Shown: positions 35,098-43,409 of the stretch, piece after piece
Numbering within the stretch: position 1 is the stretch's first letter
Layout: each line of letters begins with the position of its first letter
Assembly: GCF_900111805.1 (NCBI RefSeq)
Contig: NZ_FOJN01000008.1
Location: 1-64,000, forward strand
Length of the DNA stretch: 64,000 nucleotides
Direction of reading: 5' to 3'
Origin: Rhodococcoides kroppenstedtii
GTDB lineage: Bacteria; Actinomycetota; Actinomycetes; Mycobacteriales; Mycobacteriaceae
Position numbers and translations under genes: made by a program
The notes under the pieces: generated by a model
Told to the model about the DNA's origin: nothing
Database searches by the model: none
The model's input: the letters and a program-made list of their open reading frames with translations, nothing else

Positions 35098-36720
35098 TCA
35101 CGCCGGGACGACTCCCCATGCTCGCTTGGTCCGCGGCGCCCTTGGCGCCTCTCGGGGCTCCTGGACCCGCGCCTGTTCGTGAGGATCGGAGATCTTCGTC
35201 CGGGGTCGGTCCTCCGCCGCACCGCGCGCCGTCTCCGCGGCGTCGAGGCGTCGCCACCCGTCCAGGTCGACACCCCGCCGTCGTGGCTGCGCGGTCGGTG
35301 CGGGAAGGCCGGCGTCGAGGTCGTCGAGAATCGACTCGACGGTCTCCTGCGCGCACGTCTTGTTGGTGCCGATGAACCCGCGCGGACCCCGCTTGACCCA
35401 CCCCGCGACGTAGAGGCCGGGTTCGATGCGACCGCGATCGTGACGGGCGATGCCGGTCACCGGGTCGGTGGGCAGATCCGTGGTGGCCGTTCCCCGGAAA
35501 CCGATGGCGCGGACCACCAGACCGGCGTCGACGACGCGGGTGGAGCCCGTCGGGACGCCGTCGGCGCCGGTGCGGGCGATCTCGACGGCGACCGTTCGGT
35601 CGTCGCCGAGGATCTCGACGGGGGCGGCGTGGAATTCGAGGACGATACGTCTTGTCGCGGGGTCGGTGGGAGCGGGGCGCTCGGCCAACTCCCGGAGTAT
35701 TCGCGTGTGGCGATCGGTGCCGGCCAGGGTGGCCGGATCGGCCTCGACGACGACGTCGACGTGGGTGGCTTGCTTCAGGCCCAGCAGCTCCGGCACGGTG
35801 AACGCGGCGTTCGCTGGGCCCCGTCGTCCGAGGATACGAACCTCGCGGATGGTGCTGTGGCGCAGCTGGTTCAGGGCGTGCGGCGCGATGTCGGTCTGCT
35901 CGGCCAGCCACTGTGGGTCACGGGTCAGCATGCGGGCGACGTCGAGGGCGACGTTGCCGTTGCCGATCACCACCGCGCGCTCGTGGTGAAGCGGAACGGT
36001 GAGCTCGCGTCGATCCGGATGGCCGTTGTACCAGCCGACCAGGTCGGTGGCGCCGAGGGAGCCGTTCAGGTGCTCGCCGGGAATGCCCAGCTGCTTGTCG
36101 TGCGACGCGCCCACGGCGTACACCACCGCGTGGTACTCCGAACGGAGTTGCGCGAGTGTGACATCCGTGCCGACGTCGACACCCAGGCGGTAGCGGAAAC
36201 CGGGCTGCGACTCGATGGCCGCGAACAGCTCGGTCACCCGCTTGGTCGACCCGTGGTCCGGGGCGACGCCGTGGCGAACCAGGCCGTAGGGGGTACGCAG
36301 GCGGTCGATGACGTCGACGGTTTTGATCTCCGGATGCCGGAGCAGCTCGTCGGCGGTGTACAGCCCGGCCGGGCCGGCGCCGATCACGGCGACGCGGAAC
36401 GGGCCGGGACGACGGAGCCGTCGCTGTTTCGGCACCAGCGCCAGCGGGGTGCGGTCCTCGTGCGGATTCTGTTGGTAGTACTGGGCGTTGAGCTCGAGGA
36501 ACGGCAGCTCGGCGGGGGTGAGCGCCGTGTCGGGCTTGATGGCGCCCACCGGGCACGCCGTCACGCACGCACTGCAGCCGACGCACGTGGCCGGATCGAC
36601 GAACAGCATCTCCGTGGTGCCGAACCCCGGTTCGCCGGGGGCGGGATGAATGCAGTTGACCGGGCACGCGACCACGCACGAGGCGTCGGCGCAGCACGAC
36701 TGCGTGACGACGTGCGGCAT
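35098..36720 (-). CDS. fprB: Ferredoxin-fused ferredoxin-NADP+ reductase, FprB type
   Basis: A 540-residue protein. Residues 1-60 form a bacterial-type ferredoxin with Cys9/10, 15, 19, 23 and a second set Cys46, 49, 52, 56. The rest is adrenodoxin-reductase-like: FAD motif VAVIGAGPAGLYTADELL (about 110), the NADP region VVIGNGNVALDVARML (about 260) and the C-terminal GWVKRGPRGFIGTNK. This is the layout of mycobacterial FprB. It should pass electrons from NADPH to the neighbouring diiron oxygenase. Stop and start of the two genes overlap as TGATG. The last 60 residues are Arg/Pro-rich. Confidence 0.92.
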   Translation of the reverse strand: MPHVVTQSCCADASCVVACPVNCIHPAPGEPGFGTTEMLFVDPATCVGCSACVTACPVGAIKPDTALTPAELPFLELNAQYYQQNPHEDRTPLALVPKQRRLRRPGPFRVAVIGAGPAGLYTADELLRHPEIKTVDVIDRLRTPYGLVRHGVAPDHGSTKRVTELFAAIESQPGFRYRLGVDVGTDVTLAQLRSEYHAVVYAVGASHDKQLGIPGEHLNGSLGATDLVGWYNGHPDRRELTVPLHHERAVVIGNGNVALDVARMLTRDPQWLAEQTDIAPHALNQLRHSTIREVRILGRRGPANAAFTVPELLGLKQATHVDVVVEADPATLAGTDRHTRILRELAERPAPTDPATRRIVLEFHAAPVEILGDDRTVAVEIARTGADGVPTGSTRVVDAGLVVRAIGFRGTATTDLPTDPVTGIARHDRGRIEPGLYVAGWVKRGPRGFIGTNKTCAQETVESILDDLDAGLPAPTAQPRRRGVDLDGWRRLDAAETARGAAEDRPRTKISDPHEQARVQEPREAPRAPRTKRAWGVVPA

Positions 36721-37691
36721 CAGGCCGCCGCGGACGCGGGCTCGCTGCGGAACCGCGAGGGCCGACCGTCGATACCCAGGGCGCGCCACACGCGTCGGGA
36801 CACGGGGTTCATGAGCTGCAGGTCGTCGGCAAGCATCCGGACGTCGCCGAACATGTCGCGCAACATCTTTCGCGATGCTTCGCCATCCCACCAGACCTCG
36901 TCCACCACGTGGTCGGGGATCTGCAGATCACGGCGCATGGCGGGGGTGGGCTTGATGATGGCGTCGCACAGCACGCGCATGATCACCGGCATGATCACCG
37001 AGATCAGGCCGCGCTGGTAGGTCTTCAGGCGCGGGGCCTTGTGGCGCAGGTACTGGTGGGCGAAGCCGATGTGGCGTGCCTCCTCCGCGACGTGGATCTG
37101 CATGATGCGCGTGATCAGCGGGTGCCGGTTCTCGCCGCTGCGCAGGATCGACTTCTGCACGTGGTCGATCGGCTCCTCGCCCGCGAGCACGCCCACGAAG
37201 AATCCGAAGGACAGCGGGCCGGCCGCCAGCGGCATGATCGGTGCCAGGGCGCGGAACCAGCGGGGCCCGCCGGCCACCTCGATCCCGATGCGGTTCACCA
37301 GCTCCTGGAACATCTGCGTGTGGTGGCACTCCTCCGTCGCCTCGTGCGTGGAGTAGCGGAATTCGGCCTGGCCGTTGGGGAGCCGGAAGGCGTAGTTCAT
37401 CAGCCCGGCGATGAGGATCTGCTCGAACTGCAGACCCACCTTCATGATGTTCGCCTGCCGGTACATCCCGATCTCGATCTGCCGCTCCGTGCTGAGCGAG
37501 CGGTACCAGTCCGTGGCGCCGAGCGGATCCGCCTCGGGGAGGATCCAGCGCGGATCGTTCGGGACCACCGCGTACTCGGGGTCGTCCCAGGGGATGTCGG
37601 TGAACGCGTCGAAGTGACGCTCGACGGACGCCTCGGACAGGATGCGCAGCGTGTCCTGGTAGGCGGTCGGGTTCTCGTGCAGAGCGGTCAT
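36720..37691 (-). CDS. AurF-like diiron oxygenase
   Basis: A 323-residue helical protein with the two carboxylate/His blocks of AurF-type diiron enzymes: HEATEECHHTQMF (about 112-124) and HVAEEARHIGFAHQYL (about 200). A further Glu lies in the QFEQILIAGLMNYAF helix. Known members N-oxygenate amines or hydroxylate carbon substrates; the substrate here is unknown. It is first in an operon with FprB, its likely electron donor, and a TetR repressor. The ATG has a GGAGG site seven bases ahead. Confidence 0.87.
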   Translation of the reverse strand: MTALHENPTAYQDTLRILSEASVERHFDAFTDIPWDDPEYAVVPNDPRWILPEADPLGATDWYRSLSTERQIEIGMYRQANIMKVGLQFEQILIAGLMNYAFRLPNGQAEFRYSTHEATEECHHTQMFQELVNRIGIEVAGGPRWFRALAPIMPLAAGPLSFGFFVGVLAGEEPIDHVQKSILRSGENRHPLITRIMQIHVAEEARHIGFAHQYLRHKAPRLKTYQRGLISVIMPVIMRVLCDAIIKPTPAMRRDLQIPDHVVDEVWWDGEASRKMLRDMFGDVRMLADDLQLMNPVSRRVWRALGIDGRPSRFRSEPASAAA

Positions 37692-37721
37692 GGTGGGTCC
37701 TCCGCAGGCAGCCGGGGTGTG

Positions 37722-37771
37722 TGCAACAGCGTGTTGCAGACAAAGTTAGTGCAACTGGCTGTCGCAGACAA
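37722..37771 (-). promoter_or_regulatory. Promoter with two tandem 7-3-7 palindromic operators
   Basis: On the - strand TTGTCT (37766-37771) and TAACTT (37743-37748) are separated by exactly 17 bases, a good sigma-70-type promoter for the oxygenase operon. A perfect palindrome TGCAACA-GCG-TGTTGCA lies at 37722-37738, over the expected start of transcription. A second copy with the same 7-3-7 layout, TGCAACT-GGC-TGTCGCA, lies at 37750-37766, inside the spacer. Centres are 28 bases apart. Both are followed by the same bases (GACAA). The layout fits repression by the TetR protein encoded at the operon end. Confidence 0.72.
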
Positions 37772-37931
37772 GGGGTGGATGGGTCTCGGGGCCGTTTCCG
37801 CGGGTGGTGGGGGTGTTCGGCGGGGGTGATCGCGCCGATCCGCTGCAGTTCCAGCAGTCCGCGGCACCTGCAGCCGACGCGGATCACCGGAAGTCGCGCG
37901 GATCCCGCCGCGCTGCGCAGCGGGCCCCCGA

Positions 37932-38447
37932 CTACCGCGCCCGGTACCAGGCCTCGAACAGCGGCTGCAGGCAGTCGGCGATGACCTCTCCCACGGCCTC
38001 GAAGACGGCCGGGTCCTGGCCGATGGGGTCGTCGATGTCGAGGTCGGTGACGGGGGAGGCGGCACGGGCGGAGAACCAGGCCGCGGGGTCGACCACTCCG
38101 GTGCGGCGGGCGAACTCGGCGGCCTCGCGGAGGGTGTAGGTACGACGGAGGGTGCGCGGGGCGACGGTCAACACCTCGTCGCGGTGCCCGGCGGTCATGG
38201 TGACGACGATGTCGGCGTCGGTCGCGATGGCAGGGGTGAGCCGTCGGGCGGCGAAGCCGGTGGGATCGCCGCCGAGCGATTCGAGCACGGCGGCGGCGTG
38301 GGACTCGACGCCGTGGCCGACCACCGCGCGCACGCCGGCGCTCTCGGCGGTGACGTCGACCTGCAGCTCGTCGGCCCACGCCGTCGTGAGGCGTTCGGCC
38401 GTGGGGGAGCGACAGATGTTGCCGGTGCAGACGTAGAGCACGCGCAT
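37932..38447 (-). CDS. Low-molecular-weight protein tyrosine phosphatase (Wzb type)
   Basis: A 171-residue phosphatase. The P-loop VCTGNICRSPTAER supplies the nucleophile Cys7 and Arg13, and the late DDPIGQDP block supplies the general acid Asp. Enzymes of this type remove phosphate from BY-kinases and their targets in polysaccharide export. The only complete BY-kinase of the window lies 5 kb away. The ATG at 38447 gives the canonical N-terminus. The stop is 23 bases or less from a GC-rich tract without a clear terminator. Confidence 0.9.
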   Translation of the reverse strand: MRVLYVCTGNICRSPTAERLTTAWADELQVDVTAESAGVRAVVGHGVESHAAAVLESLGGDPTGFAARRLTPAIATDADIVVTMTAGHRDEVLTVAPRTLRRTYTLREAAEFARRTGVVDPAAWFSARAASPVTDLDIDDPIGQDPAVFEAVGEVIADCLQPLFEAWYRAR

Positions 38448-38469
38448 GAGCGGAGTGTAGGGGTCCGGG

Positions 38470-39630
38470 TCAGGCCACGTCGTCGTACGGCCGCCGGTGC
38501 GGCGTGGAATCGGAGCGCGTCGCCGGACGGTCGCCGGGAGCATCCGGAGGGCAGTGCGCGATGTCGAGGCGGTCGCCGCCGTCGCGCTTCGCGTCGTACA
38601 TGATGCGGTCGGCCCGTCGGAGCAGGTTGTCGACGTCGCTGTGATCGCGCCGGAACTCGTCGGCGCTCTGCCACGCGAGTCCGGAGCTGGCCGTGACGGG
38701 TACGGGATCGTCGCCCCAGTGCACGGCCTCGTGGACGGCGGTGAAGCGGTCCCGGAACGCCGAGGCGGGCACCGCGGCGACCACACCGAACTCCTCGCCG
38801 CCGAGTCGCGCGGCGACGGCCCACCCGTCCGTGGCGGCGCGCAGGCGTTCGCCGACGCGGCGGAGGACGTCGTCGCCGCCGGCATGGCCGAGGGTGTCGT
38901 TGACGCGCTTGAAGCCGTCGAGGTCGATCACCAGGGCACCGACGACGTGATCGGCCGGGAGATGCATGTGGCCGTGCCCCGCCACTACCTGATGCAGGCC
39001 GCGCCGGTTGAGCACGCCGGTCAGGGGGTCGTCGGCGGACCGGTAGGCATCGTCCCGCAGGTGGAACAGCGGCACCTGCGTGAGCAACGGCATGAAGACG
39101 AACAGCGTGGCCAGTACCAGCAGCTGCACGACGAGAAGGGCCGTGTCACCGTCGGACGCCCGCGCGGCGATCACCATGAGGATCGCGGACCCCGACACCG
39201 TCGCGCCGACGTGGAGGAACAGAGCTGTCATCGGCAGGAAGTGTCCGCAGTAGACGCCCACCACGAGGAACGCGGTGGACAGCGTGAACGCCGTCGGCGC
39301 GTCGGCCACGGACAGCAGAGCGCAGAAGATCAACAGGTCGGCGCAGACGACGAAGAGCACCGACTGGCGGTACGTCGGCCACGGTCGCACCCACCAGAGC
39401 ACGGCGACCACGGCGCCGCCGACCATGGCGGTGATCATCAGCGCCGACTCCGCCGCTCCGGTCGGGCCGATCGGGCTGAGGAACAGCGCTCCGCCGGCCA
39501 CGACCATCGTCAGGACGATCCCACCGATGCTGCGCCGGTAGTGATCCAGCAGCCCGTGTCGCCGCATGTAGTCGGGGAGCGCTGCATAGTCGAACGGCAG
39601 GCGCCGCCACCGAGCCAGCAGACGGAACAT
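38470..39630 (-). CDS. Membrane GGDEF diguanylate cyclase, second copy
   Basis: A 386-residue protein with about six hydrophobic segments (35-185) and a GGDEF domain (about 195-355). The signature reads LGGEEF, with DPLTGVLN and DLDGFKRVNDTLGH before it, so catalysis is expected. It differs clearly from the cyclase at 29.7 kb and has a Pro/Arg/Asp-rich tail. It precedes the phosphatase gene by 22 bases on the same strand, so a shared transcript is likely. That would link c-di-GMP synthesis to dephosphorylation of the export kinase. Confidence 0.87.
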   Translation of the reverse strand: MFRLLARWRRLPFDYAALPDYMRRHGLLDHYRRSIGGIVLTMVVAGGALFLSPIGPTGAAESALMITAMVGGAVVAVLWWVRPWPTYRQSVLFVVCADLLIFCALLSVADAPTAFTLSTAFLVVGVYCGHFLPMTALFLHVGATVSGSAILMVIAARASDGDTALLVVQLLVLATLFVFMPLLTQVPLFHLRDDAYRSADDPLTGVLNRRGLHQVVAGHGHMHLPADHVVGALVIDLDGFKRVNDTLGHAGGDDVLRRVGERLRAATDGWAVAARLGGEEFGVVAAVPASAFRDRFTAVHEAVHWGDDPVPVTASSGLAWQSADEFRRDHSDVDNLLRRADRIMYDAKRDGGDRLDIAHCPPDAPGDRPATRSDSTPHRRPYDDVA

Positions 39631-39810
39631 GAGGACAACTCCCGAGACACAGGGGGGATCAGCGACGCGAAGCAGAACCGAATCTCGGTAGAAGAGTACC
39701 GAAACCTACCGAACGGATCGTTAATCCGGCAGAAGTGTTACAGAAGCAACTTTCACCGGGCGGTGAGACAGCGGGCAACCGGGTACACCTCGACGCACCG
39801 TTCGCACGCC

Positions 39811-39817
39811 GAGGAGG
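39811..39817 (+). promoter_or_regulatory. Ribosome binding site deciding the ndh start
   Basis: GAGGAGG directly abuts an ATG at 39818, leaving no spacer for it, but lies nine bases ahead of an in-frame GTG at 39827. The GTG is therefore the better start. Confidence 0.65.
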
Positions 39818-39826
39818 ATGACCAGG

Positions 39827-41173
39827 GTGACCGCGCAGCAGACCGACCCCGACGCCGATCGACTCCCGCGTCGCCGCCCGTCCGTCGTCGTCATCGGGGG
39901 TGGATTCGGCGGCCTCTACGCGGCGCGACGTCTTCGCAAGGTCGACGGCGACGTCACCGTGCTCGACCGCGGCACCTCGCACGTCTTCCAGCCCCTGCTC
40001 TACCAGTGCGCGACGGGACTGCTGTCCGAGGGATCGATCACCTCTCCGTTGCGCCATCTGCTGCGGCGGCAGAAGAACACGCATGTGGCCCTCGGCGAGG
40101 CGTCGGGCATCGACCCCGAGAATCGGACCGTCACTGCGACGCGCATGGACGGATCGACGTTCGAGCTGCATTACGACTACCTCGTGGTCGCCGCGGGCAT
40201 GCGGCAGAGCTATCACGGGCACGAGGAGTTCGCGCGGCACGCCCCGGGCATGAAGACGGTCGACGACGCCCTGGCGATCCGACGCAAGCTCATCGGTGCG
40301 TTCGAGATGGCCGAATCGCTTCCCACCCCCGAGGAACGACGCCCGTGGCTCACGTTCGCCGTCTCGGGCGGCGGCCCGACAGGGGTGGAGATCGCCGGGC
40401 AGATCCGCGAACTGGCCACGCGGGCCCTCGAGCACGAGTTCCGGGCGATCGACCCCGGTGAGGCGCGGGTGCTGCTGTTCCACGGCGGCGATCGCGTGCT
40501 GGAGTCCTTCGACGAGCGCCTGTCGGCGAAGGCGCAGAAGACGTTGGACGCCGTCGGTGTCGAGACGCACCTGGGCGTGCACGTCACCGATGTCCGTGAG
40601 GACGGCATCGAGACGACGACGAAGAAGGACAAGAAGGTCACCTCCTACGACTGCCGAACCGTCCTGTGGACGGCGGGTGTCGAGGCGGTGCCCTTCGCCG
40701 GGACTCTCGCTCGCGCTCTGGGAGTCACCCAGGATCGCGGCGGCCGCATCCCGGTCCAGCCCGATCTGTCCGTGGCCGGCCATCCCGAGATCTACGTGGT
40801 GGGCGACGTCAGTTCGCTGAACGACCTGCCCGGTGTCGCCGAGGTGGCCATGCAGGGCGGACACCACGCCGGAGCGATGATCGCGAAGACGCTGCAGGGC
40901 GAGCGGCGGTACTCGACCCCGTTCCGGTATCGCGATCTGGGATCGGCCGCGTACATTGCTCGTCGTCACGCGTTGCTGCAGGCGGGTCCGATCCAACTGT
41001 CGGGGTTCGCGGGGTGGGCGGCGTGGGGCGCCATCCACATCGCGTTCCTTTCCGGCCGACGCAATCGGGCCGGAACCCTGATCAACTGGGCGGCCACGCT
41101 GGCCTCCGGAACGCGACGCGAGCGTGCGGTGACCTTCGGCGATCCCGAAACCGCGCGCACACCGTACGCCTGA
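39827..41173 (+). CDS. ndh: Type II NADH dehydrogenase
   Basis: A 448-residue flavoprotein that oxidises NADH and reduces membrane quinone without pumping protons. The FAD motif is VVVIGGGFGGLYAARRL, the NADH motif FAVSGGGPTGVEIAGQI, and the quinone-side AEVAMQGGHHAGAMI block is present. The C-terminus has hydrophobic segments (GFAGWAAWGAIHIAFL) for membrane attachment. The start is placed at GTG 39827 on ribosome-site spacing. It has its own leader of about 190 bases, divergent from the GGDEF gene. Confidence 0.92.
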   Translation: MTAQQTDPDADRLPRRRPSVVVIGGGFGGLYAARRLRKVDGDVTVLDRGTSHVFQPLLYQCATGLLSEGSITSPLRHLLRRQKNTHVALGEASGIDPENRTVTATRMDGSTFELHYDYLVVAAGMRQSYHGHEEFARHAPGMKTVDDALAIRRKLIGAFEMAESLPTPEERRPWLTFAVSGGGPTGVEIAGQIRELATRALEHEFRAIDPGEARVLLFHGGDRVLESFDERLSAKAQKTLDAVGVETHLGVHVTDVREDGIETTTKKDKKVTSYDCRTVLWTAGVEAVPFAGTLARALGVTQDRGGRIPVQPDLSVAGHPEIYVVGDVSSLNDLPGVAEVAMQGGHHAGAMIAKTLQGERRYSTPFRYRDLGSAAYIARRHALLQAGPIQLSGFAGWAAWGAIHIAFLSGRRNRAGTLINWAATLASGTRRERAVTFGDPETARTPYA

Positions 41174-41310
41174 GCCGAACCGGGCCGTACGTCTGCCGAG
41201 GGCGGTGAAAACCGTCGGGGTGACGCCCACTGGGGTGTGTCGTTACACTTCGGGACGGAAAGCAGCGCCCGTGGTTCGGTCCGCTGCACGCGAACTGTCG
41301 AAGGCGGCTG

Positions 41311-42795
41311 ATGAGCTCGGTTCTCGGTGTGTCCGTGGGCACCAGTGCGGTGCGCATGGCCAGCCCCGTGCACGAGGTGCACGCAGGTGCGGCCGCGCGG
41401 TTCCGCCACCGTGTCATCGACACCAGCTTCGACCCGGCCGAGCAGCTCGCCGCCCAGTCCATCGGCGAGGTGCTGGCCGATCCCGCCATGCCGGACCCCA
41501 TCGCGGCCACCGGCGTCGCCTATCGCGACGATGCGCAGGCCGGCGCCGTCGCCAAGGCCATGGCCCGCCAACACATCGCGAACTACCGCCTGGTGCCGGA
41601 AGTCCACGCCGCGATCAACTACCTGCGCACCACCGGTGACCTGGAGGGCCTGCGGACGGTCGCGTTGTACGACCTTGGCAGTTCCGGGCTGTCCGTCACC
41701 GTCGTCGATTTGGAGTCCGGCGAGGTGCTGGCGTCGGAGCGCAGCTTCGTGGTCAGCGGCAACCTGTTCGACGCGCTCATCCGAGACAACCAGATCGGAC
41801 GCCAGCAGCCGGGTGCCGACGGCGTCGACGAGCGGGAGTTCGAGGCGCGCTGCCGGGTGGCCAAGGAGCAACTGTCCACCAACGGCGCGGTGTGCGTCCC
41901 CGGGATGGGCGGCCTCATCCTGCTCTCCCGCGAGGCGTTCGACGCCATGGCGACGGTCCCGATCGAATCGTCCGCGCGGCTCACCCGCGACGTCCTCGCC
42001 CGCGTCGACCGTCCCGTCGACGCGCTGGTCCTGGTCGGCGGTGGCGCTCGAATCCCGCTGGTGCGGGACACGCTCGCCTCCTGGGTGGGGCTGCGCACCA
42101 TCACGCCCGACGAGCCGGAACTGGTCGCCGCCAAGGGCGCTGCCCTGTCCGCGACGCCGGTCGAGCACGCTCCCACCGTCGCGGCGCCGAGAGAGCACGC
42201 TCCCACCGTCGCGGCGCCGGTCGGCGACGCCCGTCCCGCGCCGGTCGGTCCTCGGCCGGGGCCGCCCGTCGATCCCGGGCCGGTCGCCGACGAGTCCGCG
42301 CCCGAGGACGCTCCCCGGTCGAGCGGCATGGCCTACAGCGAGGTCGCGGATCCACGCGCGGCCGAGACGCCGGCATGGCTGTCCGGTGACACCGGCGCGC
42401 CGTCGTCGGACGGGTATCGACGACGATCCAAGGCACCGCTGTTCGCCGCGCTCGGGTTGGCCGTCGCGGCGGCGGTCGGCCTCGTCCTGGGCTACGGCGG
42501 TACCACGTCGCAGGCGGTGGACGACGCGTCCACCGGTGCTGACGTCACGTCGTCCTCGACGCCCGTGACCACCACGCCGCGGGCGACGACCACGAGGCCG
42601 ACGACGACGCCCCCGCCGCCGTCACCGACCACCACCGTCGCACCGCCCGTCGTCGAGGATTCGGGCCCGGTGTACGAGGCGCCCGCTCCGGCACCCGCGC
42701 CGGCTCCGGCACCCGCGCCACTGATCCCGGGTCTGCCGCAGATCCAGCTGCCGCCGCCGATTCAGTTGCCTCCGTTGGTGCTTCCGCGCTTCTGA
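41311..42795 (+). CDS. Hsp70-like (actin-ATPase fold) single-pass membrane protein
   Basis: A 494-residue protein. The N-terminal 270 residues resemble an Hsp70 nucleotide-binding domain: phosphate-1 LGVSVGTSAVRMA, phosphate-2 LYDLGSSGLSVTVVD, adenosine motif LVLVGGGARIPLVRDTL. A linker with a ten-residue tandem repeat (EHAPTVAAP twice, about 285-305) leads to one membrane segment near 375-395. The outside tail is Thr- and Pro-rich with a PAPAPAPAP run. There is no substrate-binding domain. Such proteins are common in mycolic-acid bacteria, with unknown roles. A half-length relative is at 59.5 kb. Confidence 0.75.
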   Translation: MSSVLGVSVGTSAVRMASPVHEVHAGAAARFRHRVIDTSFDPAEQLAAQSIGEVLADPAMPDPIAATGVAYRDDAQAGAVAKAMARQHIANYRLVPEVHAAINYLRTTGDLEGLRTVALYDLGSSGLSVTVVDLESGEVLASERSFVVSGNLFDALIRDNQIGRQQPGADGVDEREFEARCRVAKEQLSTNGAVCVPGMGGLILLSREAFDAMATVPIESSARLTRDVLARVDRPVDALVLVGGGARIPLVRDTLASWVGLRTITPDEPELVAAKGAALSATPVEHAPTVAAPREHAPTVAAPVGDARPAPVGPRPGPPVDPGPVADESAPEDAPRSSGMAYSEVADPRAAETPAWLSGDTGAPSSDGYRRRSKAPLFAALGLAVAAAVGLVLGYGGTTSQAVDDASTGADVTSSSTPVTTTPRATTTRPTTTPPPPSPTTTVAPPVVEDSGPVYEAPAPAPAPAPAPAPLIPGLPQIQLPPPIQLPPLVLPRF

Positions 42796-42798
42796 TGC

Positions 42799-42868
42799 CG
42801 ACGCGAGCGCCGTAGCCCCCCGACGACGCCACCGGATGGGTGGCGCCGCTGCTACGGCGTTCGCGTCG
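42799..42868. terminator. Nested stem-loop between convergent genes
   Basis: An 18-base arm at 42799-42816 pairs with 42851-42868 with one mismatch, and an inner stem CGCCACC/GGTGGCG fills the loop. The right arm covers the last codons and stop of the YdcF-like gene. No T-tract follows, which is usual for GC-rich actinobacteria. It can serve both converging transcripts. Confidence 0.65.
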
Positions 42869-43403
42869 GTGTGCACTCGCTGTCGAGTGCGGCCTTGAGG
42901 TATCCGGCGGTCTGATAGACGTAGCTCCACGCCCACTCGGCGATGTTCTGCGAGGTGGGGTTGGCTGCCATGGTGACGCGGCCGGAGAAGCACTGCTCCA
43001 CGATGAAGCGCGCGCGGGACAGGTGCGGGGTGTAGGTGACCACGATGACGTGGTGCCAGTTCTTCTCCTCCGCCAGGGCGGCGATCTCCTCGGCCTCGCC
43101 CTTGGTGGAGTACGGATCGGGGAGGAAACAGCTGACCGTCACCGAGTAGTCGCCGTCGCAGATCTGTTGCATGCGAACGTCGTCCGGCCCGACGGAATTG
43201 GACAGCACCACCTCCGGTGCGAGCCCGCTCTCGGCCAGGTCGATGCCGTAGTGGAAGCGAGCGTAGGGCTCCCCGCCGAGCACGACGACGGCGTCGGCGG
43301 GCTCGAGGGGATCGACTTGCGGGTGGACGTACACGGGCCATCCCGCCGCGATCACCACCGCGAGCAGAGCCGTGAACGCCACCACGAGGCGGCGGAAGGT
43401 CAT
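42852..43403 (-). CDS. YdcF/DUF218-like protein
   Basis: A 183-residue protein with one N-terminal membrane segment or signal (VVAFTALLAVVIAAGWPVYV). The DUF218 core follows: ADAVVVLGGEPYAR, a GEAEEIAALAEEKNWHHVIVVT block and SRARFIVEQCF. Family members such as YdcF and SanA are linked to envelope polymers, without an established reaction. It follows the glycosylphosphotransferase by six bases and is the last gene of that operon. Confidence 0.82.
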   Translation of the reverse strand: MTFRRLVVAFTALLAVVIAAGWPVYVHPQVDPLEPADAVVVLGGEPYARFHYGIDLAESGLAPEVVLSNSVGPDDVRMQQICDGDYSVTVSCFLPDPYSTKGEAEEIAALAEEKNWHHVIVVTYTPHLSRARFIVEQCFSGRVTMAANPTSQNIAEWAWSYVYQTAGYLKAALDSECTPTRTP

Positions 43404-43409
43404 GGTCGA

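Noticed and set aside
33790-37020. A 1076-codon + strand frame opposite the TetR/FprB/AurF-like operon.
   Set aside because: The leftward genes have clear family motifs, overlaps and ribosome sites; the + frame has none and is a composition effect.
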